Shown piece by piece: positions 22,724 to 30,377 of a stretch of 40,334 bases of DNA. Source of the DNA: Microbacterium oxydans (GTDB taxonomy: Bacteria > Actinomycetota > Actinomycetes > Actinomycetales > Microbacteriaceae); contig NZ_FMIR01000016.1 of the NCBI RefSeq assembly GCF_900095745.1, positions 1 to 40,334 of the forward strand. The letters are read 5' to 3'. Under the pieces are notes generated by a model. The model did no database searches, had not been told where the DNA came from, and saw nothing but the letters and a program-made list of their open reading frames with translations. The position numbers and the translations under genes are program-made. The stretch's first letter is position 1; every line of letters starts with the position of its first letter.

Positions 22724-23449
22724 TCAGGCGGCGGCAGGGGCCGCGGCCTTCAGGGCTGCGCGCGATCGACGCTTCCCCGGCGTGGCGCGCACGCCGGCCG
22801 GGACCGCGGCGCGCTGGACGATGGCGAGGAGCAGGTCGATGACCAGGGCGAGCACGGCCACGAGGATCGCTCCCGCGAGCACCTGGTCGAACTTGCGCAG
22901 CGGGATGCCCTGGATGATCGGTTGGCCGAGGCCGCCGAGGTTGATGTAGGCGGCGATCGTGACCGTGGCGATCACCTGGAGGAGCGCCGCTCGAATGCCA
23001 CCGACCAGCAGGGGCAGGCCGAGCGGAACCTCGACCTTCCAGAACACCTGCCATTCGGTCATGCCCATCGCCCTCGCGGAGTCGAGCACCCGACGGTCGA
23101 TGGCCTCGAGGCCCGTATACGCGCCCGCGAGGAGGGAGGGGATGGCGAGGAGCACGAAGGTGATGATGGCGGCTTCGGGAACGCGGAGCACACCGAGCAG
23201 CAGCACCAACAGCACCATGAGACCGAACGAGGGAATCGCGCGGGCGGCGCCCGAGACGGCGACGGCGACCTCGCGGCCCCGGCCCGTGTGTCCGATGAGC
23301 CAGCCGAGCGGCAGCGCGATGACGGCGGCGATCAGCACCGAGATCAGCGTGAAGTACATGTGCTGACCGAACAGGATCGGCAGCGCATACGGGCCCTCCC
23401 ACCGGTCGGGGGAGAAGAGCCAGGCGAACGCATCCGCGAAGACGTTCAT
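22724..23449 (-). CDS. Osmoprotectant ABC transporter permease
   Basis: This 241-residue ProW/OpuCD-type permease has about five or six membrane segments and the coupling loop 'LDSARAMGMTEWQVFWKVEVPLGLPLLVGGIR'. ATG 23449 is chosen because it overlaps the preceding permease stop by ATGA; an upstream GTG would run far into that gene. It forms the membrane channel with the other permease. Confidence 0.9.
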   Translation of the reverse strand: MNVFADAFAWLFSPDRWEGPYALPILFGQHMYFTLISVLIAAVIALPLGWLIGHTGRGREVAVAVSGAARAIPSFGLMVLLVLLLGVLRVPEAAIITFVLLAIPSLLAGAYTGLEAIDRRVLDSARAMGMTEWQVFWKVEVPLGLPLLVGGIRAALLQVIATVTIAAYINLGGLGQPIIQGIPLRKFDQVLAGAILVAVLALVIDLLLAIVQRAAVPAGVRATPGKRRSRAALKAAAPAAA

Positions 23450-24126
23450 GCGGCGGTCCTCAGGGTGAGCGGCTGCCGGGAGGACGGTGTCTTCGCCGCG
23501 CGCGTCCACGGCATCAGCGCGCGGCCGAGCAGCAGGAGCAGCAGGTCGATGACGAGCGCGATCACCACGACCGCCACGACGCCGGAGAACACCTCGGGGA
23601 GGATACGGCGCTGCAGACCGTCGGTGAACAGGTAGCCGAGGTTCTGCACCCCGACCAGGATGCCGACCGTGGCGAGGGAGATGGTGCTGACCGCCGCCAC
23701 TCGCAGACCGGCGAGCACGACGGGACCCGCCAGCGGGAAGTCGACCGTCCAGAACCGACGGAATCCGCCGTAGCCCATCGCGGTGGCCGACTGCCGAATC
23801 GCGGGGTCGACCGAGTCCAGGCCGTCCGAGACGGCGCGCACCAGGATCGCGATGGCGTAGATCGTGAGTCCGATCACCAGGTTCACCGGACTCCTGGCGG
23901 AGTACCCCGCGACGGACGGAAGGAGGATCAGCAGCGCGAGCGACGGGATCGTGTACAACAGCCCGGTCAGGACGATCACCGGTCCCTTCACCAGCTGGTA
24001 GCGCCAGGCGAGCCAGCCCAACGGCAGCGACAGGACGAATCCGAGCACGATCGCGATCACGCTCTGCTGCAGGTGGATCACGGCGAGCTCGAGGATGAGG
24101 CCGAGATTGTCGACGACCCAGTTCAC
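23446..24126 (-). CDS. Osmoprotectant ABC transporter permease
   Basis: This 226-residue permease is of the same type as its neighbour, with coupling loop 'IRQSATAMGYGGFRRFWTVDFPLAGPVVLAGLR' and about five or six membrane segments. The GTG start overlaps the ATPase stop by GTGA. It lies second in the operon. Confidence 0.9.
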   Translation of the reverse strand: MNWVVDNLGLILELAVIHLQQSVIAIVLGFVLSLPLGWLAWRYQLVKGPVIVLTGLLYTIPSLALLILLPSVAGYSARSPVNLVIGLTIYAIAILVRAVSDGLDSVDPAIRQSATAMGYGGFRRFWTVDFPLAGPVVLAGLRVAAVSTISLATVGILVGVQNLGYLFTDGLQRRILPEVFSGVVAVVVIALVIDLLLLLLGRALMPWTRAAKTPSSRQPLTLRTAA

Positions 24127-24995
24127 GGGGCGCCCTTCGTCGCGCTCTCCTCGCTCAGCAGCGCGTCGGTCACGGCATCCGGAACGTCGATGATCGAGCC
24201 CTGCGTGCGGCCGTCGGCATCGACCACCACGGTGCCGCGGGGCGTCTGCTTGAGATGCAGCGCCCGCTTGCCGCGGTCGGCGCCGATGAAGGCCGCCACG
24301 AAGTCGTCTACCGGGTTCTCGATGATCTCGCTCGGGCTGCCCACCTGCACGATGCGCGCGCCCTTGTCGAGGATGACGACCTGGTCGCCGAGCAGGAAGG
24401 CCTCGTCGATGTCGTGCGTGACGAACACGACCGTCTTGTCGAGTTCGCGCTGCAGCCGCAGGGTCTCCTGCTGCAGGTCGGCCCGCACGATGGGGTCGAC
24501 CGCACCGAAGGGCTCGTCCATGAGCAGGATGTTCGGGTCGGCGGCGAGCCCGCGGGCCACGCCGACGCGCTGCTGCTGACCGCCCGAGAGCTGGCTCGGG
24601 TAGCGCTCGGCCAGCGCCTGGTCGAGCCCGACCGTGTCGAGCAGCTCGCGCGCCCGCTGGTGGGCAGCGGCCCTCTTCACCCCGGTGAGCCGCAGGACGG
24701 TGGCCACGTTGTCGATGACCGTGAAGTGCGGCATGAGCCCGGAGTTCTGCATGACGTAGCCGATGCGTCGGCGCAGGGCCACCGGGTCGCCGCCGAGCAC
24801 GCTCTCGCCGTCGATCTCGACATCGCCGGAGGTGGGCTCGACCATGCGGTTGATCATGCGCAGCAGCGTGGTCTTGCCGCAGCCGGACGAGCCGACGAAC
24901 ACGGTGGTCTTGCGCGAGGGCAGCACCAGGCTGAAGTCGTCGACGGCGAGGGTGCCGTCGGGGAACCGCTTCGTGACGTTGCGGAACTCGATCAT
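24123..24995 (-). CDS. Osmoprotectant ABC transporter ATP-binding protein
   Basis: This 290-residue ABC ATPase has Walker A 'GSSGCGKTT' (35-43), signature 'LSGGQQQRVGVARG', Walker B 'ILLMDEPFGAVD' and switch 'VFVTHDIDEAF'. It is the first gene of the OpuC/ProU-type operon. It is shorter than OpuCA/OpuAA-type ATPases of about 380-400 residues, because the C-terminal tandem CBS sensor domains are absent. Direct ionic-strength sensing by CBS domains is therefore not expected. ATG 24995 is chosen because of GGAGA about 7 nt upstream; a longer frame upstream reads as unlikely protein. Confidence 0.92.
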   Translation of the reverse strand: MIEFRNVTKRFPDGTLAVDDFSLVLPSRKTTVFVGSSGCGKTTLLRMINRMVEPTSGDVEIDGESVLGGDPVALRRRIGYVMQNSGLMPHFTVIDNVATVLRLTGVKRAAAHQRARELLDTVGLDQALAERYPSQLSGGQQQRVGVARGLAADPNILLMDEPFGAVDPIVRADLQQETLRLQRELDKTVVFVTHDIDEAFLLGDQVVILDKGARIVQVGSPSEIIENPVDDFVAAFIGADRGKRALHLKQTPRGTVVVDADGRTQGSIIDVPDAVTDALLSEESATKGAP

Positions 24996-25038
24996 GGGCT
25001 GGTCTCCAGTAGGTCGATCGATGCGAGGGCGGGCGGGG

Positions 25039-25341
25039 CTACGGGCCGACCTCGACGCGGGGGTCGAAGGCCACGTATCCCGAGAAGTCCTTGCCCACGC
25101 GGTCGAACGCCGAGGGGTAGGGGTTCGGATACGACCAGGCGTAGTCGGTGTGGAGCTCACCCTCGGTCTGCACCGAGAAGTACTGCGCGGCGCCCTTCCA
25201 CGGACAGGTGTACGCCGTGGGGCTCTCGACGAGCGCGCCGGAAGCGACGGATGCGGGTGGGAAGTACCAGTTCCCCTCGATGCGGACGAGTTCGCTCTCG
25301 TCGGCCTCGGCGATGACGGTTCCTGCGAGTACAGCCTTCAT
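25039..25341 (-). CDS. DUF427 domain protein
   Basis: This 100-residue protein covers a complete DUF427 domain: 'MKAVLAGTVIAEADESELVRIEGNWYFPPASV', 'ESPTAYTCPWKGAAQYFSV' and 'AWSYPNPYPSAFDRVGKDFSGYVAFDP'. This compact beta fold is common in actinobacteria, with no established function. ATG 25341 is chosen because AGGAGG lies about 6 nt upstream. It is upstream of and in line with the osmoprotectant operon, 43 nt away, but a shared transcript is uncertain. Confidence 0.85.
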   Translation of the reverse strand: MKAVLAGTVIAEADESELVRIEGNWYFPPASVASGALVESPTAYTCPWKGAAQYFSVQTEGELHTDYAWSYPNPYPSAFDRVGKDFSGYVAFDPRVEVGP

Positions 25342-25429
25342 GGTCCTGCCTCCTCGGATGTGGGTTCGAGCGTATAAGACGGTGGCGACATCGGCCCGGC
25401 GGTTGCGCACGGGCCGTCAATGTGAGAAA

Positions 25430-25469
25430 CAATCCGGATGCTGTTCGGTGTGCTTCCCCGAACGGATTG
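25430..25469 (-). terminator. Terminator of the flavin oxidoreductase gene
   Basis: CAATCC/GGATTG (25430-25435 and 25464-25469) encloses GTTCGG/CCGAAC (25443-25448 and 25458-25463), with a 7-nt bulge on one side. On the minus strand the stem is followed by GTTTCTC, and it lies 12 nt after the oxidoreductase stop. Confidence 0.6.
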
Positions 25470-25481
25470 CCGCCGTGCGGA

Positions 25482-26918
25482 TCAGGCGGAATCGCGTCCG
25501 TACTCCTCCAGCAGGCGCAGCCAGATCTCGCTGACGGTCGGGTACGACGGCACCGCGTGCCAGAGGCGGGCGATCGGCACCTCGCCCACGATGGCCACGG
25601 TCGCCGCATGCACGAGCTCCGCCACCTCGGGACCGACGAACGTCGCGCCCAGCACGACGTCGCGCTCGGTGTCGATCACGAGGCGCGCCTGGCCCTCGAA
25701 GCCGTCTTCGTAGAGGCTCGCGCCGGCGACCCAGCCCAGGTCGTAGTCGACGACCTTCACCTCTTTCCCGGCCTCGCGCGCAGCGGCCTCGGTGAGTCCG
25801 ACCGAGGCGACCTCGGGGATCGAGAACGTGACCTGCGGGACGGCGGCCTGATCCGCGGTGGCGACGTGGCGGCCCCACGGTGCATCGTCGACGTCCGCAC
25901 CCTTCGCGCGGGCGACGATCACGTCACCGGCGGCGCGCGCCTGATACTTGCCCTGGTGCGTGAGCAGCACGCGTCCGTTCACGTCGCCGACCGCGTACAG
26001 CCAGTCGGAGCCGGGAACGCGCAGGGTGTCGTCCGTCGCGATCCAGCGACCCGGTTCGAGGCCGACGACGTCGAGCCCGATGTCTCCGCTTCGCGCTGAG
26101 CGACCGGTCGCGGCGAGCACCTCGGTGGCGGTGATCTCCTCGCCCCCGTCGAGGGTGATGGTGACGCCCGTGTCACCACGGCGGACCGACGTGGTCCCGG
26201 TTCCGGTGCGCACGTCGACGCCGAGTTCCTTCAGCCCCGCGGCCACCCGCTCGCCGGCGAATGGCTCCATCCCGCCGAGAAGTCCGCTGCGGGCGATCAC
26301 GGTCACGGTCGAGCCGAGCGCGGCGTACGCGGTCGCCATCTCGACGGCCACCACGCCTCCGCCGATCACGGCCAGGCTCTCCGGCAGCTCCTCGGCGCTG
26401 GTCGCCTCGCGGCTCGTCCACGGGGAGGCCTCGCGGAGCCCGTCGATGGGCGGGATGACGGCATCCGATCCGGTGCTGATCGCGACCGCGTGCCGGGCCC
26501 GGAGCACGCGCTCGGTGCCATCGGCATCCGTCACCGTCACCTCGCGCTCGCCCGTGAGCCTGCCGTGGCCGCGAGCCAGGTCGATGCCGGCCGAATCGAG
26601 CCACTTCACCTGCCCATCATCCGACCAGTTGCTGGTGAACGAGTCGCGGCGGTCGAAGACGGCCCGCACGTCGAGCTTGCCGGTCACGGCCTGAGAGGCG
26701 CCGGCCACGTGCTGCGCCGCGCGGAGGGCCTGCGCCGAACGCAGCAGCGCCTTCGACGGCATGCACGCCCAGTACGAGCACTCACCTCCGACGAGCTCGC
26801 TCTCCACGATGATCGCGGTGAGCCCACCCTGCACGACACGGTCGGCGACGTTCTCGCCGACAGGACCTCCGCCCAGGACGATCAGGTCGTACTCGTCGGT
26901 CTTCTCCGCAGCAGTCAT
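25482..26918 (-). CDS. Pyridine nucleotide-disulfide oxidoreductase (class I, dihydrolipoyl-dehydrogenase/mercuric-reductase-like)
   Basis: This 478-residue flavoprotein has the FAD loop 'VLGGGPVGENVADRV' (14-28), the redox disulfide Cys47/Cys52 in 'GGECSYWACMPSK', an NAD(P)-binding 'VIGGGVVAVEMATAYAALGS', and a C-terminal interface with catalytic His454 and Glu464 ('HAVPSYPTVSE'). It is a homodimeric disulfide reductase using FAD and NAD(P)H. The 'CSYWAC' loop differs from the 'CLNxGC' of true lipoamide dehydrogenases, and no 2-oxoacid dehydrogenase genes are near, so the substrate is open. The ATG at 26918 has GAGAGG 8 nt upstream. Confidence 0.88.
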   Translation of the reverse strand: MTAAEKTDEYDLIVLGGGPVGENVADRVVQGGLTAIIVESELVGGECSYWACMPSKALLRSAQALRAAQHVAGASQAVTGKLDVRAVFDRRDSFTSNWSDDGQVKWLDSAGIDLARGHGRLTGEREVTVTDADGTERVLRARHAVAISTGSDAVIPPIDGLREASPWTSREATSAEELPESLAVIGGGVVAVEMATAYAALGSTVTVIARSGLLGGMEPFAGERVAAGLKELGVDVRTGTGTTSVRRGDTGVTITLDGGEEITATEVLAATGRSARSGDIGLDVVGLEPGRWIATDDTLRVPGSDWLYAVGDVNGRVLLTHQGKYQARAAGDVIVARAKGADVDDAPWGRHVATADQAAVPQVTFSIPEVASVGLTEAAAREAGKEVKVVDYDLGWVAGASLYEDGFEGQARLVIDTERDVVLGATFVGPEVAELVHAATVAIVGEVPIARLWHAVPSYPTVSEIWLRLLEEYGRDSA

Positions 26919-27074
26919 GCGTCGCACCTCTCGTCGTCCGGTTCCGTCGTCCGGTTCCGTCGCCCAGTCTCGCTCAAGAGCAACGCCGAGTCACGGGTGA
27001 CTTGTTCCCGACGGCGTGGCGTGCGAGTCCGAGGACCGGGCTGCCGGACCCGACGGGCGCCGCCGGGTTCACTT

Positions 27075-27142
27075 GTCGGACCGATTCACGGATGTCGGAC
27101 GGATACCCGGCGTGTCGTCCGACATCCGTGCATCGGTCCGAC
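27075..27142. repeat. Long imperfect inverted repeat (27 paired positions)
   Basis: A perfect 15-bp stem CACGGATGTCGGACG (27087-27101) with CGTCCGACATCCGTG (27116-27130) is extended by TCGGACCGA (27076-27084) with TCGGTCCGA (27133-27141) and one more G-C pair, across a symmetric 2-nt mismatch. The loop is 14 nt. It may terminate transcription, form a structured RNA or bind a protein. It is 77 nt downstream of bioY on the bioY strand. Confidence 0.65.
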
Positions 27143-27154
27143 GGATGGACCGGC

Positions 27155-27202
27155 GCGGGAGCGGATGCCGGGCGGGAGCGGATGCCGGGCGGGAGCGGAT
27201 GC
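27155..27202. repeat. 17-bp tandem repeat GCGGGAGCGGATGCCGG
   Basis: Units at 27155-27171 and 27172-27188 are identical, and a partial third copy runs to 27202. It lies just downstream of bioY, whose stop is at 27219 on the minus strand. Confidence 0.8.
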
Positions 27203-27218
27203 TGCTGCGGCGTGCGAG

Positions 27219-27800
27219 TCAGGCGGGGACGGGCTCCCGGCCCGGACGGGTGTCGGCGAAGGCACGCGGGTAGGCGCGACGCAGGGCGACGACGACGAGG
27301 GTGGCCGCGGTCACCTTGATCAGGTCTCCGGGGAGGAAGGCCAGGCTCGACAGCGCGGTGAGGTCGAGGGGAACGCCGGTCACGAGCGCCTGCACCGGGA
27401 TGCCGAACGCGTAGACGACGAGAACGCCCCCGACGAGGGCGGACAGTGCGCTCCGCCACCAGGTGAAGCGCCCGGTCCGCAGGAGGAGACCGATCACGAC
27501 GACGCCGACGATCCAGCCGATCATGTAACCCACGGTCGGTCCGACGAAGACACCGAGGCCACCGCGGCCTCCGGCCAGTACCGGGAGCCCCACCGCGGCG
27601 AGCGCCAGCACGACCGCGATCGACCAGGGAGCGACGCGCGGGCCGAGCACGAGACCGGCGAGCATGACACCGAGCGTCTGCCCCGTGATCGGCACCCCGC
27701 CCGGCAGCGGCACGACGACCGTGCCGAGCACGATGATGAGGGCGGCGAACACGGCCACCCGGCCGAGGGTCGCACTGGTGTCACGAGGGGATTCGGTCAT
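27219..27800 (-). CDS. bioY: Biotin transporter BioY (ECF S-component)
   Basis: This 193-residue membrane protein has about six hydrophobic segments and BioY signatures ('PLPGGVPITGQTLGVMLAGLVLGPR', 'GLPVLAGGRGGLGVFVGPTVGYMIGWIVG'). It binds biotin in the membrane. No BioM/BioN energising genes are in view, so it either uses shared energy-coupling subunits or works alone. A GGAAGG precedes the ATG by about 7 nt. Its promoter region carries two TGAAC-N3-GTTCA boxes, matching the known BioQ operator style, so it should be induced when biotin is scarce. Confidence 0.92.
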   Translation of the reverse strand: MTESPRDTSATLGRVAVFAALIIVLGTVVVPLPGGVPITGQTLGVMLAGLVLGPRVAPWSIAVVLALAAVGLPVLAGGRGGLGVFVGPTVGYMIGWIVGVVVIGLLLRTGRFTWWRSALSALVGGVLVVYAFGIPVQALVTGVPLDLTALSSLAFLPGDLIKVTAATLVVVALRRAYPRAFADTRPGREPVPA

Positions 27801-27813
27801 CGTTCATCCTTCC

Positions 27814-27841
27814 TGAACGGTGTTCACCTGAACACCGTTCA
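27814..27841 (-). promoter_or_regulatory. Tandem BioQ-type operator upstream of bioY
   Basis: TGAACGGTGTTCA (27814-27826) and TGAACACCGTTCA (27829-27841) are two palindromic boxes 2 bp apart. They fit TGAAC-N3-GTTCA, close to the TGAAC-N3-GTTAC box described for the TetR-type biotin regulator BioQ of actinobacteria. The pair also forms one perfect 12-bp inverted repeat. A -10-like TACTCT lies at 27844-27849 on the minus strand. Confidence 0.75.
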
Positions 27842-27873
27842 TCAGAGTACGGACGCGCCCCGCTCCGCGCAAA

Positions 27874-28875
27874 TCACCCGGCGGCGGGAACCAGCACGAC
27901 CTTCCCCTGCTGGCGACGATGCCCGATGGCGTCATGTGCGGCCGCTGCATCCTCGAGGCGATACTCGTCGACGGGCGGAGAGGTGCGCCCCGCGGCCAGG
28001 GCGGCGAGCGCTCGCGCCTCGAGCGCGCGCAGATCGGAGAGCGCACGCCCGAGAGGAACGGTGACGGTGAGAGACCCCCGGACGATGTCGTCCGAATCGA
28101 GGCGGAGGACCTCTCCGCTCGACCATCCGATGATCACGACGCGTGCACCGCGTCCGAGACTCTCGAGGCCCGCTCGGCCCACTGCTCCGCCGACCCCGTC
28201 GAGCAGCACCGACGGCCGCTCTCCGTCGAGGATCTCGATCATCCGCTCCGGCCACGAGCCGTCGTTCGCATCGAGCGGCACGAGCCTGCCCCGCGCGCGC
28301 TTCCCCCCGAGACCGAGGCGCTCGACCACGTCGCGCTTGGCCGGGCCTCCGTGGAGCGCGACGACCGTGGCGCCTTCGGACAACGCGAGTTGGACGAGTT
28401 GACTGCCGAGACCGCCCGATGCTCCGGGGATGACGACGATGTCGGTGGAGCGAATCGGCGCGGCGTCCCAGACGAGCTGGGCCGTCCGGCCCGTGCCGAT
28501 GGTCGCGACCGCCTCCGAGAACGTCACACCCTCGGGGATCGGATGGAGCGCCGAAGCCGCTGCGAGGGCGAACTCGGCGTACCCGCCGCTGCGGAAGCCG
28601 ACGTGGGCGACGACGCGCTCTCCCCCGAGACCCGCATCGACACCCGCCCCGACGGCATCGATGACGCCCGCGATCTCGCGCCCGGGCGTCATGGGCAGCG
28701 TCGGCCGCGGCATCGACGGCGGCACCGCATCACGCCGGATGTCGAGGTCGACGGCGTGCACACCTGCCGCGGCGACGCGCACGCGCACCTCTCCCTCTGC
28801 GGGCACAGGCAGCGGCACCTCCTCGATCCTCAGCACCTCGGATGCTCCGAACTCACGCTGCACGATCGCTCGCAT
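27874..28875 (-). CDS. Zinc-independent quinone oxidoreductase-like dehydrogenase (MDR superfamily)
   Basis: This 333-residue medium-chain dehydrogenase/reductase has an N-terminal GroES-like domain ('MRAIVQREFGASEVLRIEEVPLPVPAEGEVRVRV') and a Rossmann domain with 'VVIPGASGGLGSQLVQLALSEGATVVAL'. The catalytic-zinc Cys/His set and structural-zinc Cys cluster are absent, as in NADPH:quinone reductases and enoyl reductases. ATG 28875 is chosen because of the strong GGAGAGGGAG just before it; an ATG at 28920 overlapping the exporter stop (ATGA) is the alternative. It is cotranscribed with the MFS exporter, so both may answer the same toxic or redox-active compound. Confidence 0.85.
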   Translation of the reverse strand: MRAIVQREFGASEVLRIEEVPLPVPAEGEVRVRVAAAGVHAVDLDIRRDAVPPSMPRPTLPMTPGREIAGVIDAVGAGVDAGLGGERVVAHVGFRSGGYAEFALAAASALHPIPEGVTFSEAVATIGTGRTAQLVWDAAPIRSTDIVVIPGASGGLGSQLVQLALSEGATVVALHGGPAKRDVVERLGLGGKRARGRLVPLDANDGSWPERMIEILDGERPSVLLDGVGGAVGRAGLESLGRGARVVIIGWSSGEVLRLDSDDIVRGSLTVTVPLGRALSDLRALEARALAALAAGRTSPPVDEYRLEDAAAAHDAIGHRRQQGKVVLVPAAG

Positions 28876-28916
28876 GGTCTCCCTCTCCTGCTCTTCGGTG
28901 ATCCCCGCATCCACGC

Positions 28917-30308
28917 TCATGCGGCCGCCCCCTCTTCATCGACGGATCCGACACGGATCCGCGGCGCGAGGACCGCCGCCGCGAAGGCGACGACCGCCGC
29001 CAGCACGAACACCCCGAGGAACGGATCCGCGGCAGCGAGCGCGGTGAACAACGTTCCGGTGATGGCCAGAGCCATGGCACTGCCGAACGAGTCGGCGACG
29101 GTCATCGCGCCGCTGTTGAAGCCCTGATTCTCCGGCGTCGACATCGCGAGCGTGAGGGCGCTGGTGCGCGGACTCATCAACCCCATCCCCATCCCCGCGA
29201 TGACCCAGGCGACCGCGACCATCAGGGCGTCCCAGCGGAAGCCCGCGGTCGCAACCGTCAGCAGGATGCCGGCCAGTACGAGGATCGTCCCCAGCCGCAC
29301 GGCCGTGACGCTCGAGAGCCGCACACCCATCCGCCCCTGGACGGTCGCGGCGAGAGACCAGGCGAGCGCGCCGCCGGTGAGAGAGAGTCCCGCGAGCGTC
29401 GGCGAGAGCTCATAGCGATCGGTCAGCAGATAGGGCAGGTAGACCTGTGCGCCGAAGAACCCGGCGGCGGCCACCCCGCGGACGAGGATGACCGAGGGCA
29501 GCCCTCGCCGGGCGCGAAGGGTGCCGCGCGGGACCAGTGGGCGCACCGCGATGAGGGCAACCACCACGGCCATGAGCGCCAGCACCGGCCCGACCCCGGG
29601 GATGTCGCCGACCAGGTTCAGCGCGAGCACGGCGACGGCGGCCAGCACCGACCAGCCGAGCCTCCCGAACGCCCAGGGCGTCGACGCATCGCCGTCGTTC
29701 GCGAGCCCGCGCAGGGCGGGGATGACCATGAGCAGCGCCACGAGCACGAGGATGACGACACCGAGGAAGACCCAGTGCCAGCTCCAGAGCTCGGTCACCG
29801 CTCCCGCAACCGTCGGACCGATGAGCGAGGGGATGACCCAGGCGGCCGCGAACCCGGCGAAGATCGCCGGGTGCAGCGCCTGCGGGTAGACACGGGCGAC
29901 CACGACGTAGAGCGCGACCATGAGCCCTCCGCTGCCGAGCCCCTGCGCGAACCTGCCCGCCACGAGGACCTCCATGCTCGGCGCGAGCCCCGCGACGAGC
30001 AGCCCGACGACGAACATCGCGACGGCCGTGTAGAGCGGAGCCACCGGGCCACGACGATCGGCCCAATTCCCCGCGATCACCATGCCGATGACCCCGGTGG
30101 CGAGGGGTCCGGCGAATGCGAGCGCATACAGCCGCTCGCCGCCGAGATCGGCGCTCACCGTCGGCATGACCGTGGTCACGGCGAGCGACTCGAACGCCCC
30201 GAGGAACACGAGCGCGCACGCACCGATGGTGATCCAGACGTACTCGCTGTTCAGGATGCGCGGTGCGGGTGCGGCCGGCGCGGGCGTCTGCCCGGTCTCT
30301 GTGGTCAT
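28917..30308 (-). CDS. MFS drug-exporter-type transporter (DHA2-like)
   Basis: This 463-residue protein has about 12-14 hydrophobic segments, an early 'FESLAVTTVMPTVSADLGG' typical of DHA2 exporters, and a 'GNWADRRGPVAPL' motif A loop. It should export drugs or toxic metabolites by proton antiport. Its promoter has a 19-bp spacer with a central palindrome, the hallmark of MerR-family activation, so it is probably induced by a MerR-type regulator encoded elsewhere. It is followed, overlapping or nearly so, by the quinone-oxidoreductase-like gene. Confidence 0.88.
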   Translation of the reverse strand: MTTETGQTPAPAAPAPRILNSEYVWITIGACALVFLGAFESLAVTTVMPTVSADLGGERLYALAFAGPLATGVIGMVIAGNWADRRGPVAPLYTAVAMFVVGLLVAGLAPSMEVLVAGRFAQGLGSGGLMVALYVVVARVYPQALHPAIFAGFAAAWVIPSLIGPTVAGAVTELWSWHWVFLGVVILVLVALLMVIPALRGLANDGDASTPWAFGRLGWSVLAAVAVLALNLVGDIPGVGPVLALMAVVVALIAVRPLVPRGTLRARRGLPSVILVRGVAAAGFFGAQVYLPYLLTDRYELSPTLAGLSLTGGALAWSLAATVQGRMGVRLSSVTAVRLGTILVLAGILLTVATAGFRWDALMVAVAWVIAGMGMGLMSPRTSALTLAMSTPENQGFNSGAMTVADSFGSAMALAITGTLFTALAAADPFLGVFVLAAVVAFAAAVLAPRIRVGSVDEEGAAA

Positions 30309-30315
30309 GGAGACG

Positions 30316-30346
30316 ACGCTAGAACCTCAAGTGAGGTCGAGGTCAA
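30316..30346 (-). promoter_or_regulatory. MerR-type promoter (19-bp spacer) of the MFS exporter
   Basis: On the minus strand TTGACC (30341-30346) and TAGCGT (30316-30321) are separated by 19 bp. The palindrome ACCTCA-CT-TGAGGT (30324-30337) lies at the middle of the spacer. The -10 ends 7 nt before the ATG, so the mRNA is probably leaderless. MerR-family activators work on exactly this over-long spacer geometry. Confidence 0.7.
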
Positions 30347-30377
30347 GCGCGGGTTTCGCGAGTGCGACTGCGGGGCT

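Larger units (their letters stand above)
26919..27218. other. Repeat-rich gene-free gap
   Basis: This 300-bp gap lies between the flavin oxidoreductase start and the bioY stop. It holds a 13-bp tandem duplication GTCGTCCGGTTCC (26933-26958), a long inverted repeat (27075-27142) and a 17-bp tandem repeat (27155-27202). No coding frame with gene-like features is seen. Confidence 0.6.

Noticed and set aside
24996..25160. Longer frame for the osmoprotectant ATPase starting at 25160
   Set aside because: The added residues are low-complexity Arg/Pro/Thr sequence overlapping the DUF427 gene; ATG 24995 has a ribosome site and begins the ABC fold.
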